Origin: Xenococcus sp. MO_188.B8
GTDB lineage: Bacteria > Cyanobacteriota > Cyanobacteriia > Cyanobacteriales > Xenococcaceae
DNA: 44,406 nucleotides
Direction: 5' to 3'
NCBI GenBank assembly: GCA_030065615.1
Contig: JASJDR010000064.1
Span: 1-44,406, forward strand
In this document: in pieces, positions 8,998 through 18,216 of the stretch
Layout: each line of letters starts with the position of its first letter
Numbering within the stretch: position 1 is the first letter of the stretch
Program-made: the position numbers and the translations under genes
Notes under the pieces: model-generated
The model's input: only the letters and a program-made list of their open reading frames with translations
Databases searched by the model: none
Told to the model about the DNA's origin: nothing

Positions 8998-10368
8998 CTA
9001 AGATGTCTGAGGTTCTGCTGGAACCGCACAGGCAACCTTTAAAGCTGCTGCATTTCCCAGATAATAAAATGGGAAATCCGGATCTAGAGCTACCTCTATC
9101 TCATAAGGGATACTTTCTGGGACTAGCAGTCGCATTTGATAGTTCCCTGGGGGAAAGTTGCTGCCATTAGCTAGAGATTTAATCCAAATAAATCCTCTGA
9201 TGTTATCGTTGGCTCGCGCTAGCAGCTTGCCATCCCGCCAGATTTCGAGGCTAGAGCCTCCAGCTACCATTGTTTCTGGATAATAAAACCTGGCAGCAAA
9301 TCCAGTATCGGGTACTGGTAAATTCAGGTTACTTTTGACATAATTCGGACATTGAGGAACTTGAAGCTTCTCTTGATCTTGAAACAGGTTAATGTATTTA
9401 GGCCCCAGGAAAAAATAAACCCCAGTCATCGCTACAGCTAACATAGTTAGCCCTACAGCCAACAGGAACCAGTTCTTGTTGTTGCTTTCCCGCTTTGTTG
9501 ATGTTATGGGTGGCAAGGAAGAAACTGAAGTTTGACCCAACTGAATCGGTTTTGGCTCAAACTTGAGAGCATCGCAGGCATCTATTAACTGACAACCTTC
9601 CGTTTTCAACATCTCCTTAAGTAACTTTTCTACTTTCTGAGAAAAACCTAAATCTTCTACTGACCATGGCTGATTCCACGGAGGATTAACTCCCAAACGT
9701 AAAGCGACAATTGTTTTGGCTAAAGCATAGAGATCCCATTGAAAAGTAGCGGGAACTAAACCTTCTCGTTGTTCTGGATGAGCGTAGCCAGGGGTATAGA
9801 TCTGAGTAGATCCTAAGTTTTTATTGCTATTTCCGAGTAACGTTTCTAGCGCGTCGAGTGCGCTAAGATCGCAGGCCGAACCAAAATCAACAATCACTGT
9901 TGAGTTATCAGTATTCCGGCGCATCAGATTGCTCGGCTTAATGTCGCGATGCACAATTTTAGCTCGATGAAGCTCAGCTAAACCCTCCAAAACCTCCTCA
10001 AAAACCCTTTCAATCTCAGTTATCTTCAAGGGGGATTTTTTACCATCAAAATACTCAGAGTAGTTTATCCCATCGATAAATTCCTGAACTAAATAGAAGT
10101 TATCATCGTTTTCAAATAGGCAATAAGCCCTGGGAATACTGGGGTGATTCAGCTTTTCAAGTATTTCAGCTGTACGCTTAAAGGTTCGCTCTCTTAGATT
10201 TCTTTCCTCTCTGTTTCCCTGAACTATTAGCTCTAGCAGAGCTCTTTTAGGTCGGCGAATATCAAGGGTGTTTCTAACTGCGTAAACCCGAGCAAAACTG
10301 CCTTGTCCAATAAGCTGCTCTATCTGATAATCAGCAACTCTCGTTAAGGTAGGTAAAGCTTGATTCAT
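8998..10368 (-). CDS. Membrane-anchored Ser/Thr protein kinase with atypical beta-3 strand
   Basis: 456 residues. The kinase domain occupies about 10-285: glycine loop IGQGSFARVY, catalytic loop HRDIKPSN (about 139-146), IVDFGSACD, and an activation-segment end YAHPEQREG. A membrane segment NWFLLAVGLTMLAVAMTGVY lies at about 300-320, followed by an extracytoplasmic domain of about 130 residues of unknown type. The usual AxK motif of beta-3 reads RALLEL, so the ATP-anchoring lysine seems to be replaced by leucine; a nearby RPKR might substitute. It is the first gene of a three-gene operon that ends with an FHA protein, the natural reader of phosphothreonine. The kinase assignment is secure; activity is not certain. 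Confidence 0.92.
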   Translation of the reverse strand: MNQALPTLTRVADYQIEQLIGQGSFARVYAVRNTLDIRRPKRALLELIVQGNREERNLRERTFKRTAEILEKLNHPSIPRAYCLFENDDNFYLVQEFIDGINYSEYFDGKKSPLKITEIERVFEEVLEGLAELHRAKIVHRDIKPSNLMRRNTDNSTVIVDFGSACDLSALDALETLLGNSNKNLGSTQIYTPGYAHPEQREGLVPATFQWDLYALAKTIVALRLGVNPPWNQPWSVEDLGFSQKVEKLLKEMLKTEGCQLIDACDALKFEPKPIQLGQTSVSSLPPITSTKRESNNKNWFLLAVGLTMLAVAMTGVYFFLGPKYINLFQDQEKLQVPQCPNYVKSNLNLPVPDTGFAARFYYPETMVAGGSSLEIWRDGKLLARANDNIRGFIWIKSLANGSNFPPGNYQMRLLVPESIPYEIEVALDPDFPFYYLGNAAALKVACAVPAEPQTS

Positions 10369-10793
10369 GCTGCTTGTTTAATCTTAAGTCTTAAGTTGGG
10401 AAAAAATAATTTTTATGACGTGGCGAACTCTATCAACTTTAGGTAATTTATGAATTTGAATTGAACAACTCATTGATTTAAGTTTAGAATAAAGTAATTA
10501 AATTTTCAATTCTATTTAAAAGATTTATACTTAAGTATATACTTAAGTCAAAACACGCATTCTAGATCTGCTGTCAGATTGGAGTGTAAAAAACCTATAT
10601 ATTGCTCTTATAAGCGTCAGAATATTATCTGGTAATAGGTTTAAACATTCTCTTGGAGTCTAGCTGATATGGATTAATTTAAGAGATATTACTAGATCAT
10701 TGGCATATCATTTAAGTATTTTGAATGGTCGTCAATTAGAAAAAAGACAAGATTATTACATTTACATAAAGTTTTTGTTTATTCGCTAATGAG
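10369..10793. other. AT-rich divergent promoter region
   Basis: About 425 bases between the divergent kinase operon and the coiled-coil/TPR gene. It contains the perfect palindrome listed separately and many A/T tracts. I see no open frame of note and no RNA gene. The promoters of both units must lie here. Confidence 0.6.
10529..10548. promoter_or_regulatory. Perfect 20-bp palindrome, candidate operator
   Basis: ACTTAAGTATATACTTAAGT reads identically on both strands. It lies about 160 bases upstream of the kinase start and 245 bases upstream of the rightward gene, a good position for a dimeric regulator controlling either or both. No regulator gene is adjacent, and AT-rich palindromes also arise by chance. 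Confidence 0.4.
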
Positions 10794-12935
10794 ATGATAG
10801 ATTCAATTTCTCGTCAGTACCTTCGCTTGTTATTTCTTAAGAAAAAAGATTTTTCAAGCAATTTGAAAAGCTTTTCTCTCAAAGCAGCTCTATTTATCCT
10901 AACTGCTTCGGCTGTATTCACCAGTGGATTAGTTGTTAGAGCTGAAATCATTATCGGGATTGTTGAAAGCTATGATCTTCAAAGTAAACAAGCCACTATT
11001 AACTTAGGTAAGAAAGACAGTGTAGGTAAGTATGATCGCGGCAAAATAGAATTGACTAGTCTTGACAGTCCCAATGTCAGATTTATAGGTGCCAACATTG
11101 TCGTGATTAGCGTAGATGAAAATTCTGCAGTTGTTAGTGTTCGAGAAGCCCCAGGCGTTCAAGTACCTGTCAAAGTAGGAGCCAAAGTGACCTTGGATAC
11201 TGATTCAGGCTTAGCTAGACGGGAAGAGGAGGCTAAGCTTCTTGCTTCTGAGCAAGCCGAACAAGCTCGCCAGCAACGACAACTCGAACAGGCTCGTGCC
11301 GAACAAGCTCGCCAACAACGACAACTCGAACAGGCTCGTGCCGAACAAGCTCGCCAACAACGACAACTTGAACAGGCTCGTGCTGAAGAAGCTCGCCAAC
11401 AACGACAGCTCGAACAGGCTCGTGCTGAAGAAGCTCGCCAGCAACGACAACTCGAACAGGCTCGTGCTGAAGAAGCTCGCCAGCAGCAACAGCTTGAAAC
11501 AGCCCGTGCTGAACCAGCGCGTCAGCAACCACAACTCGAACCGAAGAATGCTCCGACTCAACTAGAGTCGGAAGATATTGATGAACCAGCGCGTGCCAAA
11601 CCAGCTCGCCAACAGCAACAGCTTGAAACAGCCCGTGCTGAACCAGCGCGTCAGCAACCACAACTCGAACCGAAGAATGCTCCGACTCAACTAGAATCAG
11701 AAGATATTGACTTAGATGAAATCGGCGAATTTTGGAGAACTAGCTCCTCAGAAGATCTTCAAGGTAGTTCTATTGCCAACTTACCTTCAGACTACTTAAA
11801 AACTTACATTGCAGCTCGCAGAGACCCTTCTCCAGAGACTTACTACAATTTTGCTCAAGTTTTAATTGACTATGAAATTCCAGATAAAGCTTTGGCATGG
11901 TTAAAAGAAACTCAGTTACGTTTTCCTCTCACCAAAGCTGTTAATAATTTTTATCAAGCAGTCGCCCTGATCGAAAATGGCAAGATCGAACAGGGTCAAA
12001 ATCTTATCAACACTGCCGGCTTACCCAATAATGAGTTTAAGGATGAATTTAAAAGTTACCTCTACACACAAAATGGTCAGTGGGACAAAGTATTTTCTTT
12101 GTCAAAAAAAAGACAATCGCCAATAACTTATAACAACTATTTAATTGCCTTTTACTGTACTAAGCCACCGGCAATTAATCGAGATACCAGATTGAATCTT
12201 AATAATTGTCCTTTTGGTAATGCACTTTATTCTCAACCCGAAAGCTATGAAGAACTAGAAACTTTCAGATCAATTAGTCAAGAGGCTCTGGCTAAATATC
12301 CTGATAACCCGTATATTCTTAATACTCTTGGTTTTCTGGCTCTGCAATCTGAAGATTATAATCGTGCTTACGACTACTATCAACAACTTGCCCAACTGCT
12401 TGATGAATTTGATTCTACGCCACCGCAGTTGCAATTACTCAAAGCAAACGCCATTAATTATTTGAATAACTTCAACCAGAATTATGAATTCCTAGATAGC
12501 ACAAGTCAAGAACTGGCATTGTTACGTTCCCGACAAGACTCTCAGACCAAGCTTTCTGTTTTGAATGGAGTTGGCAATATTTACACTAGACTTAGCAGTG
12601 GTGTCAGTCCTGTCGGTATCCTGGGAATTTTAGGAGGTACTTTACTACGTATCAGACAATCGAAAATACAAACTCGAAGCATTATTGACGAGCGCAATTC
12701 AGTTTTAGATCAAATGAGGACTACCTTCTCGCGTGATATTGTCCTAATGCCAGCCCGACCTAAGTTAGAAGCAAAATCTTTGTTAGAATTAGCTTCCAAT
12801 CAAATTGATAATCAGCTTAATATCTACGATAATTTCTGGAATTGTCAATGTCCTAACCCCCAATCCTCTATTAATAAAAGTCAAAACAGTAGGTTTGATC
12901 AAGATAATCGCTGTTATCGAACTTGCAAAGAATAA
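10794..12935 (+). CDS. Exported coiled-coil repeat protein with TPR-like C-terminus
   Basis: 713 residues. A membrane or signal segment (SLKAALFILTASAVFTSGLV) sits at about 29-48. A small beta-rich domain follows (about 50-130, IIIGIVESYDL to VKVGAKVTLD). Residues about 155-240 form a charged helical array of 14-residue units (EQARQQRQLEQARA), then two copies of a 43-residue Pro/Gln-rich unit containing EPKNAPTQLESEDID. From about 330 on the protein is helical with TPR-like stretches (PDNPYILNTLGFLALQSEDY), and a glycine-rich hydrophobic patch (GVSPVGILGILGGTLL) lies near 600. It is divergent from the kinase operon with a shared promoter region. It could be an envelope or cell-surface scaffold; no family was recognised with certainty. 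Confidence 0.8.
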   Translation: MIDSISRQYLRLLFLKKKDFSSNLKSFSLKAALFILTASAVFTSGLVVRAEIIIGIVESYDLQSKQATINLGKKDSVGKYDRGKIELTSLDSPNVRFIGANIVVISVDENSAVVSVREAPGVQVPVKVGAKVTLDTDSGLARREEEAKLLASEQAEQARQQRQLEQARAEQARQQRQLEQARAEQARQQRQLEQARAEEARQQRQLEQARAEEARQQRQLEQARAEEARQQQQLETARAEPARQQPQLEPKNAPTQLESEDIDEPARAKPARQQQQLETARAEPARQQPQLEPKNAPTQLESEDIDLDEIGEFWRTSSSEDLQGSSIANLPSDYLKTYIAARRDPSPETYYNFAQVLIDYEIPDKALAWLKETQLRFPLTKAVNNFYQAVALIENGKIEQGQNLINTAGLPNNEFKDEFKSYLYTQNGQWDKVFSLSKKRQSPITYNNYLIAFYCTKPPAINRDTRLNLNNCPFGNALYSQPESYEELETFRSISQEALAKYPDNPYILNTLGFLALQSEDYNRAYDYYQQLAQLLDEFDSTPPQLQLLKANAINYLNNFNQNYEFLDSTSQELALLRSRQDSQTKLSVLNGVGNIYTRLSSGVSPVGILGILGGTLLRIRQSKIQTRSIIDERNSVLDQMRTTFSRDIVLMPARPKLEAKSLLELASNQIDNQLNIYDNFWNCQCPNPQSSINKSQNSRFDQDNRCYRTCKE
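11259..11510 (+). repeat. Six tandem 42-bp units inside the coiled-coil gene
   Basis: Six units of exactly 42 bp start at 11259, 11301, 11343, 11385, 11427 and 11469, each encoding 14 residues of the EQARQQRQLEQARA type. They are nearly identical at DNA level, including at silent positions, so they expanded recently, probably by slippage or unequal recombination. Confidence 0.9.
11484..11710 (+). repeat. Two direct copies with a 129-bp period
   Basis: The stretch starting CAGCAACAGCTTGAAACAGC at 11484 reappears at 11613 and runs for about 97 bases with one or two changes. The 129-bp offset is 43 codons, so the frame is kept. Confidence 0.85.
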
Positions 12936-13017
12936 GAAATAAGAGGAGCAACTGGGGACAAAAAAATAGACTCCTCCTAATATAGCGATCGCAGAATTAC
13001 TCAAGACTAGATATTGC

Positions 13018-14157
13018 TTAATTTAATAATGCATTTTGATATACGAGTTTGATTTTTTGGGTAATTATCTGCCAATGGTAATTCTGTTTGACGTATTCTA
13101 AACAGGCTTGACTACTGGGTAAAGTGCGATCGCCTGATAGGGCTTCGATAATGCCTGTAGCAAGCTGTTGGGAATTGTAGTTTTCTAAGACTAAATCTTC
13201 GGAAAAAGGACGCAAAATTTCGGGAATACCTCCTATGGGAGTTCCTAATACAGGTGTACCCGCAGCCAAAGACTCTACCACGATTAAACCAAAGCCTTCT
13301 AATGCTACGGTGGGGACAACAGAGAAGTTAGCAGCGCGATAGCATAGGGGTAAGTCTTCATCCGATACATACCCTAACAACTGAACGTTATTGGATAATT
13401 CTAATTCGTTGATTTGAGTCTGTAGAGTAGCAGCTAGTTCGCCCTTACCTGCTATGTAGAGTAAAGCATCTGGATAAACAGCACAGACATTTACCATAGC
13501 TGCAACCAAATTTTCTAATCCCATCCGTTTTGCTAGCCGACGAATACAGAAAATAATCGGTCTATCTGAACTCCAACCCAATTTACTGCGTGCTTCTCCT
13601 GGGGAATCACCAATGTTGAAGCGATCTATATCCACACCTCCAGGAATAATATGGATGCATTCTAGAGGAACTTGATACTCCTGATGTAAAATATCGCGGA
13701 AAGTTTGAGACAGCACAATAAACCGTCCTGCTCGCTGATAAGTACTTTGTTCCAGCCACTTTTTCGCCTTAACCGCCAAGCTTTTATTGTCTTCTACACT
13801 GCTTTCTAATGCCCAAGGGCCATGAAAATGAGTTACTAAAGGGCGATCGCCCAACATATTTAGTAAAGGAAAAGTGTAAAAGGCAAAATGGGAGACAATG
13901 AGGTCATAGTCTTGTTGTGAGGTTAATTCTTGAAAGCTGTTTCTGACTCCTAACCAGCGTTTGAATAAAGAGGCATTAGCAGACGCAAAAGCTGTAACTT
14001 TTCCTTGAGAATCGGATTTTACATTAATTTCTCCTGCGACTAAACCATCAAATTGAATATCGGCATTGGGAAAATAATTAGTGCAATCAGCATAATAGCG
14101 ATTTAATCCCCCAGCGCGATGGCCAAACCAACCCATTCCTATTTGTAAAGTTTTCAT
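13018..14157 (-). CDS. Glycosyltransferase family 4
   Basis: 379 residues, GT-B fold. The N-terminal half binds acceptor (GMGWFGHRAGGLNRYY). The C-terminal half carries the nucleotide-sugar site with the E-x7-E type motif EGFGLIVVESLAAGTPV near residue 289 and GGIPEIL after it. It should transfer one sugar from a nucleotide donor to a lipid-linked exopolysaccharide intermediate on the cytoplasmic side of the membrane. It is the last gene of the minus-strand cluster, 80 bases after the previous one, and meets the coiled-coil gene convergently. Donor and linkage cannot be read from sequence. Confidence 0.9.
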   Translation of the reverse strand: MKTLQIGMGWFGHRAGGLNRYYADCTNYFPNADIQFDGLVAGEINVKSDSQGKVTAFASANASLFKRWLGVRNSFQELTSQQDYDLIVSHFAFYTFPLLNMLGDRPLVTHFHGPWALESSVEDNKSLAVKAKKWLEQSTYQRAGRFIVLSQTFRDILHQEYQVPLECIHIIPGGVDIDRFNIGDSPGEARSKLGWSSDRPIIFCIRRLAKRMGLENLVAAMVNVCAVYPDALLYIAGKGELAATLQTQINELELSNNVQLLGYVSDEDLPLCYRAANFSVVPTVALEGFGLIVVESLAAGTPVLGTPIGGIPEILRPFSEDLVLENYNSQQLATGIIEALSGDRTLPSSQACLEYVKQNYHWQIITQKIKLVYQNALLN

Positions 14158-14237
14158 TTAATAAGTAAAATAGATTTCAATAATTTTTTTGGATAACTAA
14201 TTTTTCAGCCTCTAATTATTTATTATTTTCGTTTGGG

Positions 14238-15299
14238 CTATTTAATATTCAATTCTCTATATACTGCTAATGTTTCTTCATGAACGCGCTTAACACTCAG
14301 CCAATCTAAATTATTTTTGGCTTTAGTTTTCCATTTATGGAGCATATTTTGGTCTTTTAATAATTTGGCTAGCATTTGTGCTAGTGCCTTGCTATTTTGA
14401 GCAGGAACTAAAATACCAGCTTCTCCATTATCTAAGGCTTCAGGAATTCCATCCACATTACTGGCAACAATCGCGCAACCTGCTTCCCGTGCTTCTGAGA
14501 GAACAAGACCAAAAGGTTCGCGGTGAGAAGCTAAAACAAAGATGTCTGTAGATAAAAGATAGCGTTGCGGTTCTGCTTGAAAACCTTCAAAATGAATGCG
14601 ATCAGCAAAGGTGGTATTTGAGGCTTTTGATTCAAACTTTACGCGGTCTGGACCATCTCCAATTAGATAAAGATGTGTGTCTGGAAAATTTGAGGCGATT
14701 TGGGTAAAAGCATCAATTAATTCAATAATCCCCTTGCGGCAATACATTCCTGCCACCGTTGTGATCGCCGGATATTCTAGTTGTAATGGAAGATAATTGG
14801 CAAGTCTCTCGGTGCGGGGACTACCTAGAGTACCATTGCATATAATTCGTAACTTTGGCTCTCGAATACCTCTTTGAATTAAAGATCGAGCAACTGCTTT
14901 ACTTACCGCTATTACTCGGTCAGCCCAACCCATTAGCACTGAACTTTTTTGAAACTCATTGTGTACGGTAGATACTAGAGCATAATCAGTCTGAAGTTGA
15001 AAAATTTTTGCTAACACTAGCCCAGTCATCATATGAGCATGAACAATATTTGGCTGAAACTTGTGCAATATTTCTCGATAAAGTTGGGCAGCTTTTAGAA
15101 GATTAATCGGTTTTCTAGTTTGATCTAAAGTAATATGCTTCACTTTATACTGTTTCAATAACGCTTCAAATTCTCCTCCGGCAGATGCGATCGCAACTTC
15201 ATGACCATCTTGAGCTTGCAAACAAGCAAGGTCTACTGCTGCGTTAACAATACCATTACCAGATTTGCGAACATGATTTAAAATGTGCAATATACGCAT
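14238..15299 (-). CDS. Glycosyltransferase family 4
   Basis: 353 residues, GT-B fold. The start MRILHILNHVRKSGNGIVNA is a typical first strand with a glycine-rich turn, and the donor site REPFGLVLSEAREAGCAIVA lies near residue 263, followed by VDGIPEAL. It lies five bases downstream of the glycoside-hydrolase gene, so the two are almost certainly co-transcribed. It is expected to add a sugar to the repeat unit of the polymer; substrate unknown. Confidence 0.9.
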   Translation of the reverse strand: MRILHILNHVRKSGNGIVNAAVDLACLQAQDGHEVAIASAGGEFEALLKQYKVKHITLDQTRKPINLLKAAQLYREILHKFQPNIVHAHMMTGLVLAKIFQLQTDYALVSTVHNEFQKSSVLMGWADRVIAVSKAVARSLIQRGIREPKLRIICNGTLGSPRTERLANYLPLQLEYPAITTVAGMYCRKGIIELIDAFTQIASNFPDTHLYLIGDGPDRVKFESKASNTTFADRIHFEGFQAEPQRYLLSTDIFVLASHREPFGLVLSEAREAGCAIVASNVDGIPEALDNGEAGILVPAQNSKALAQMLAKLLKDQNMLHKWKTKAKNNLDWLSVKRVHEETLAVYRELNIK

Positions 15300-15304
15300 A
15301 GTTT

Positions 15305-16633
15305 TTAAGCAGGTATTAGTTCAATTATTAAGGGATGATCGGGTATTTTAAGCTGTAAATTGATAGGATTCATGGATTGCTGAAGAGCAACATCTGAAGT
15401 TACTGGCTGATAAATATTTGCTTGACTAATTGGAGTATTGAGAGTCAAGGTCAATTGTTTTTCGGGAATAATCTTTTTTTTCTTAGCTTTTTGATCGAAG
15501 CTAGCAACTTCTTGCCAAAGGACTAGATAATAGTTTTTATTGTATTTTTGCAACAGTGTGTGATGTATATTAGCGGTATCCCCACTTAAATTAAAATCTA
15601 GAGAATTAGCAGCAAAATCAGGAGAAAAGCCTGGTTCGGATTCTTGTAAAATAGAAATTAAATTTTTCAAAGCAAGAAAGTCTGGCTTGGGCGAGCCATC
15701 ATAATTCAATAAACCAAAACCAAGACCAAAGTTCTGTTTTTGAGGATCGTACTTATAATCAATCAACTCATAGGTAAAAGCGCGCTCAATTCCTCGATTG
15801 AAGTATTCAAAATACAACCTTAGTAAATATTTGGCTGCAATTTCTTGTGGTACGCCAGGGTGTCCTCCCGTGAGCTTAAATTTGTTATGATAGCCAGACT
15901 CAGTAGCAAAAATCGGTTTGTCGCCACACAATATTTTGGTATTGGGAATCCATTTCCGGTCAAGGTCTTGACTTGGTTTATTCCCACCGGCATAGCTATG
16001 CATATTACCAAAATCACAAGCAACAGGTCCTAACTTAGTTGCATTTTTGGGATGTGCCATTGAGGGACTCAAAACTGGTAAGTGACTAGTAGCAGGATCT
16101 TGTTTAATTGCTTCATATAGTTCTGCTTGAAATTGAGATAATCCTCTGGGAAAGTTTTGTCCTTTATATTTAATATTAGGATGTACATCCCATTCATTTG
16201 GACCTTCAACTGCTTCTATGGAGTTGGGTATGGACTTGGCAAGATTTACTGCACGTAAAGGAAAATTTTTATCTCTAACATCCATTACCAAAGTCGATTT
16301 AATACCAAGTTCTGCTAACTCGTTAAACTTTTGCTGAGTTTCAAAATCACTAAGGTTAACACCATCACGAATGTGATGAACTCCTAATTCCTTTAGTCTA
16401 GGTTTAATAATTTCATTGTATTTTCCATAAGCAGTATCTTTATAACTAAGGTGCACTGCGACTCCTATAGAATCTATAAAATCTTGAGAACTTCGAGCTT
16501 GCTCTGTATGTAAAGGCTCAGATAATGGACTTGTTAAAGAATTCAAAAAAATTGTCATTACAGCACCAAAAATAATCAAAGCAAAAATTTTATGGCGTAT
16601 TACTTGAAGGGGAAATAAATTTAACATATACAT
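15305..16633 (-). CDS. Membrane-anchored or secreted glycoside hydrolase, GH-A clan type
   Basis: 442 residues. The N-terminal hydrophobic segment (KIFALIIFGAVMTIFLNSL, about 14-32) is a signal peptide or anchor. The rest resembles a TIM-barrel cellulase/GH39-like enzyme: the acid/base glutamate would be in EGPNEWD (about residue 145) and the nucleophile in FATESGYH (about 243), a spacing of roughly 100 residues as in clan GH-A, with HIRDGV and FGNMHSYAGG as further barrel landmarks. A C-terminal beta-sandwich (about 345-442) follows. Inside an exopolysaccharide operon such an enzyme usually trims or releases the polymer. Exact family and substrate are uncertain. The alternative ATG two codons downstream changes little. 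Confidence 0.75.
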   Translation of the reverse strand: MYMLNLFPLQVIRHKIFALIIFGAVMTIFLNSLTSPLSEPLHTEQARSSQDFIDSIGVAVHLSYKDTAYGKYNEIIKPRLKELGVHHIRDGVNLSDFETQQKFNELAELGIKSTLVMDVRDKNFPLRAVNLAKSIPNSIEAVEGPNEWDVHPNIKYKGQNFPRGLSQFQAELYEAIKQDPATSHLPVLSPSMAHPKNATKLGPVACDFGNMHSYAGGNKPSQDLDRKWIPNTKILCGDKPIFATESGYHNKFKLTGGHPGVPQEIAAKYLLRLYFEYFNRGIERAFTYELIDYKYDPQKQNFGLGFGLLNYDGSPKPDFLALKNLISILQESEPGFSPDFAANSLDFNLSGDTANIHHTLLQKYNKNYYLVLWQEVASFDQKAKKKKIIPEKQLTLTLNTPISQANIYQPVTSDVALQQSMNPINLQLKIPDHPLIIELIPA

Positions 16634-16664
16634 AACATACTTGAAAAAAATTGTTTTATGGCTG

Positions 16665-18086
16665 TTATAAGTCTTTTTGTGTGCGGAGATAAAGCTGATA
16701 AAAAGAATATCTTTGTGCTGCTACACTCATACCCAAAAATCCCCAAAGAATGAGTCCCAAAATCCCTGAAGTTACGATATTCAGACCGATCTGCGAGAAA
16801 CTGCCTAAAGCAATAGCACGAGCAGCACTAGCAAAAACATCAGACCTGATTTCTAAACTTTGAAAGAGATTAAAAAAAATCAAAAATATACTAGAAAGGT
16901 AGACGAGAGTTCCGATGCTGCCAAGGGAGTAAAGCATTGCAAAAATACCACTGTCTCTAGTACCTATCCCAACGTCTGTCTCGTTTCCCAATCCTTTGCC
17001 TACAAATTCAGAAAGTGCCGGTATTACAAAATCATTGTAGGCTGCTAATCTACCATTTACGCTACGATCTTCACTATTAGACAGAGATTCAATTCGTGTA
17101 TTAATAGCTCGAGAAAATGGCCCAAGATTAACCAAGGGAACAACTAATATTGATACTACAATTATGCTAATAGCTAAGCGCATCTGAAGACGTGCTTTTA
17201 GAGAAGGAATAAAGATTAATAACCCTACCAGCCAGCTTAACCAACCAGAGCGCGCCAATGATAGTAAAAAAGATAAGTAGCCTGCTCCTGCCGACAAAAA
17301 ACGCAGAATTTCTCGGTTAGTAAACAGTAACAATAAACCTGGCATCATAATACCAGCAAAAGCTTGGGGGGAATTCATTGTACTCCATACTCTAATTTTA
17401 AGAGGTTCTGGTTGACCAAAAGATACTAATTCCACATTGCTCAACCATAATCGATCCCATTCAGGAGCTACCAAATATTGAACAATGCCATAGATACCCA
17501 TCACCAAAACTCCCCAAACAAAGACACGTTGGATATTTTGACGATAGTAAGGATAATTTTTCCAGTTAACCAATAAATGAAAACCAAAGCAAATCGGACT
17601 GAACCAGCCTAAAAAGGCAACTATGCAGGCATTAACCGAATTCTGAATCAGTCCTATTAAAAAACCATAAAATACGCAAACCAAACAAATAACAAACGGC
17701 AATTTAATATCCTTACGGATTTTTGGGATGTATTTTACCAATGTGATGGAAGAAACCAATGTCACTAAAAGTGGAGCTAGCAAGATCGGACTCGGATTAG
17801 TAAAGCTACCACGATAATCTGCTAAACGTCGGATTAGAGGTGCTAAAAACCAGAGCCACCACGTAAAACCTATGTAAAGTATGGGATAGCGAATATATAA
17901 AAATATGCTTACTATGAAAGCTCCTAGAGGGAATATCAAATTCAAAATTGCGCCAGCACCTCCTGCGAGCAATAAAATACTAACTGCTAACAATCCTGCA
18001 ATTGCCGTCCAAGCTGAGGCTGGCTGTAACAATAAAAATGATTGATTTTTTGGTTGAAATTTATACGTTATTTTTCTTTGACTCAA
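16665..18086 (-). CDS. Wzy-like O-antigen/exopolysaccharide polymerase
   Basis: 473 residues with about ten to twelve membrane segments, e.g. WTAIAGLLAVSILLLAGGAG near the N-terminus. A periplasmic-loop motif (NGRLAAYNDFVIPAL, EFVGKGLGNE) and ARSGWLSWLVGLL match the Wzy_C/O-antigen ligase family, which joins lipid-linked repeat units in the periplasm. The start is a TTG, but it is preceded by GAGGTGAT five bases upstream, a strong ribosome-binding site. Polymerase and ligase cannot be separated on sequence alone; the neighbours favour polymerase. Confidence 0.82.
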   Translation of the reverse strand: MSQRKITYKFQPKNQSFLLLQPASAWTAIAGLLAVSILLLAGGAGAILNLIFPLGAFIVSIFLYIRYPILYIGFTWWLWFLAPLIRRLADYRGSFTNPSPILLAPLLVTLVSSITLVKYIPKIRKDIKLPFVICLVCVFYGFLIGLIQNSVNACIVAFLGWFSPICFGFHLLVNWKNYPYYRQNIQRVFVWGVLVMGIYGIVQYLVAPEWDRLWLSNVELVSFGQPEPLKIRVWSTMNSPQAFAGIMMPGLLLLFTNREILRFLSAGAGYLSFLLSLARSGWLSWLVGLLIFIPSLKARLQMRLAISIIVVSILVVPLVNLGPFSRAINTRIESLSNSEDRSVNGRLAAYNDFVIPALSEFVGKGLGNETDVGIGTRDSGIFAMLYSLGSIGTLVYLSSIFLIFFNLFQSLEIRSDVFASAARAIALGSFSQIGLNIVTSGILGLILWGFLGMSVAAQRYSFYQLYLRTQKDL

Positions 18087-18216
18087 ATAATCACCTCTAT
18101 GCGAATATAAAACAATTGACGAGCTTCAGGTTCTAATGTTGGGAATAAAAGAAGCCGTATTAACAGACAAGAAAAGTGTGTCAATAATTCTTCTCGGGAA
18201 CTTAAAGCAAAGTATT

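Noticed and set aside
11211..11661. Antisense and alternative-frame open frames across the 42-bp repeats
   Set aside because: They arise because a 42-bp repeat keeps every frame open. The plus-strand frame has the signal segment, the folded domains and natural composition.
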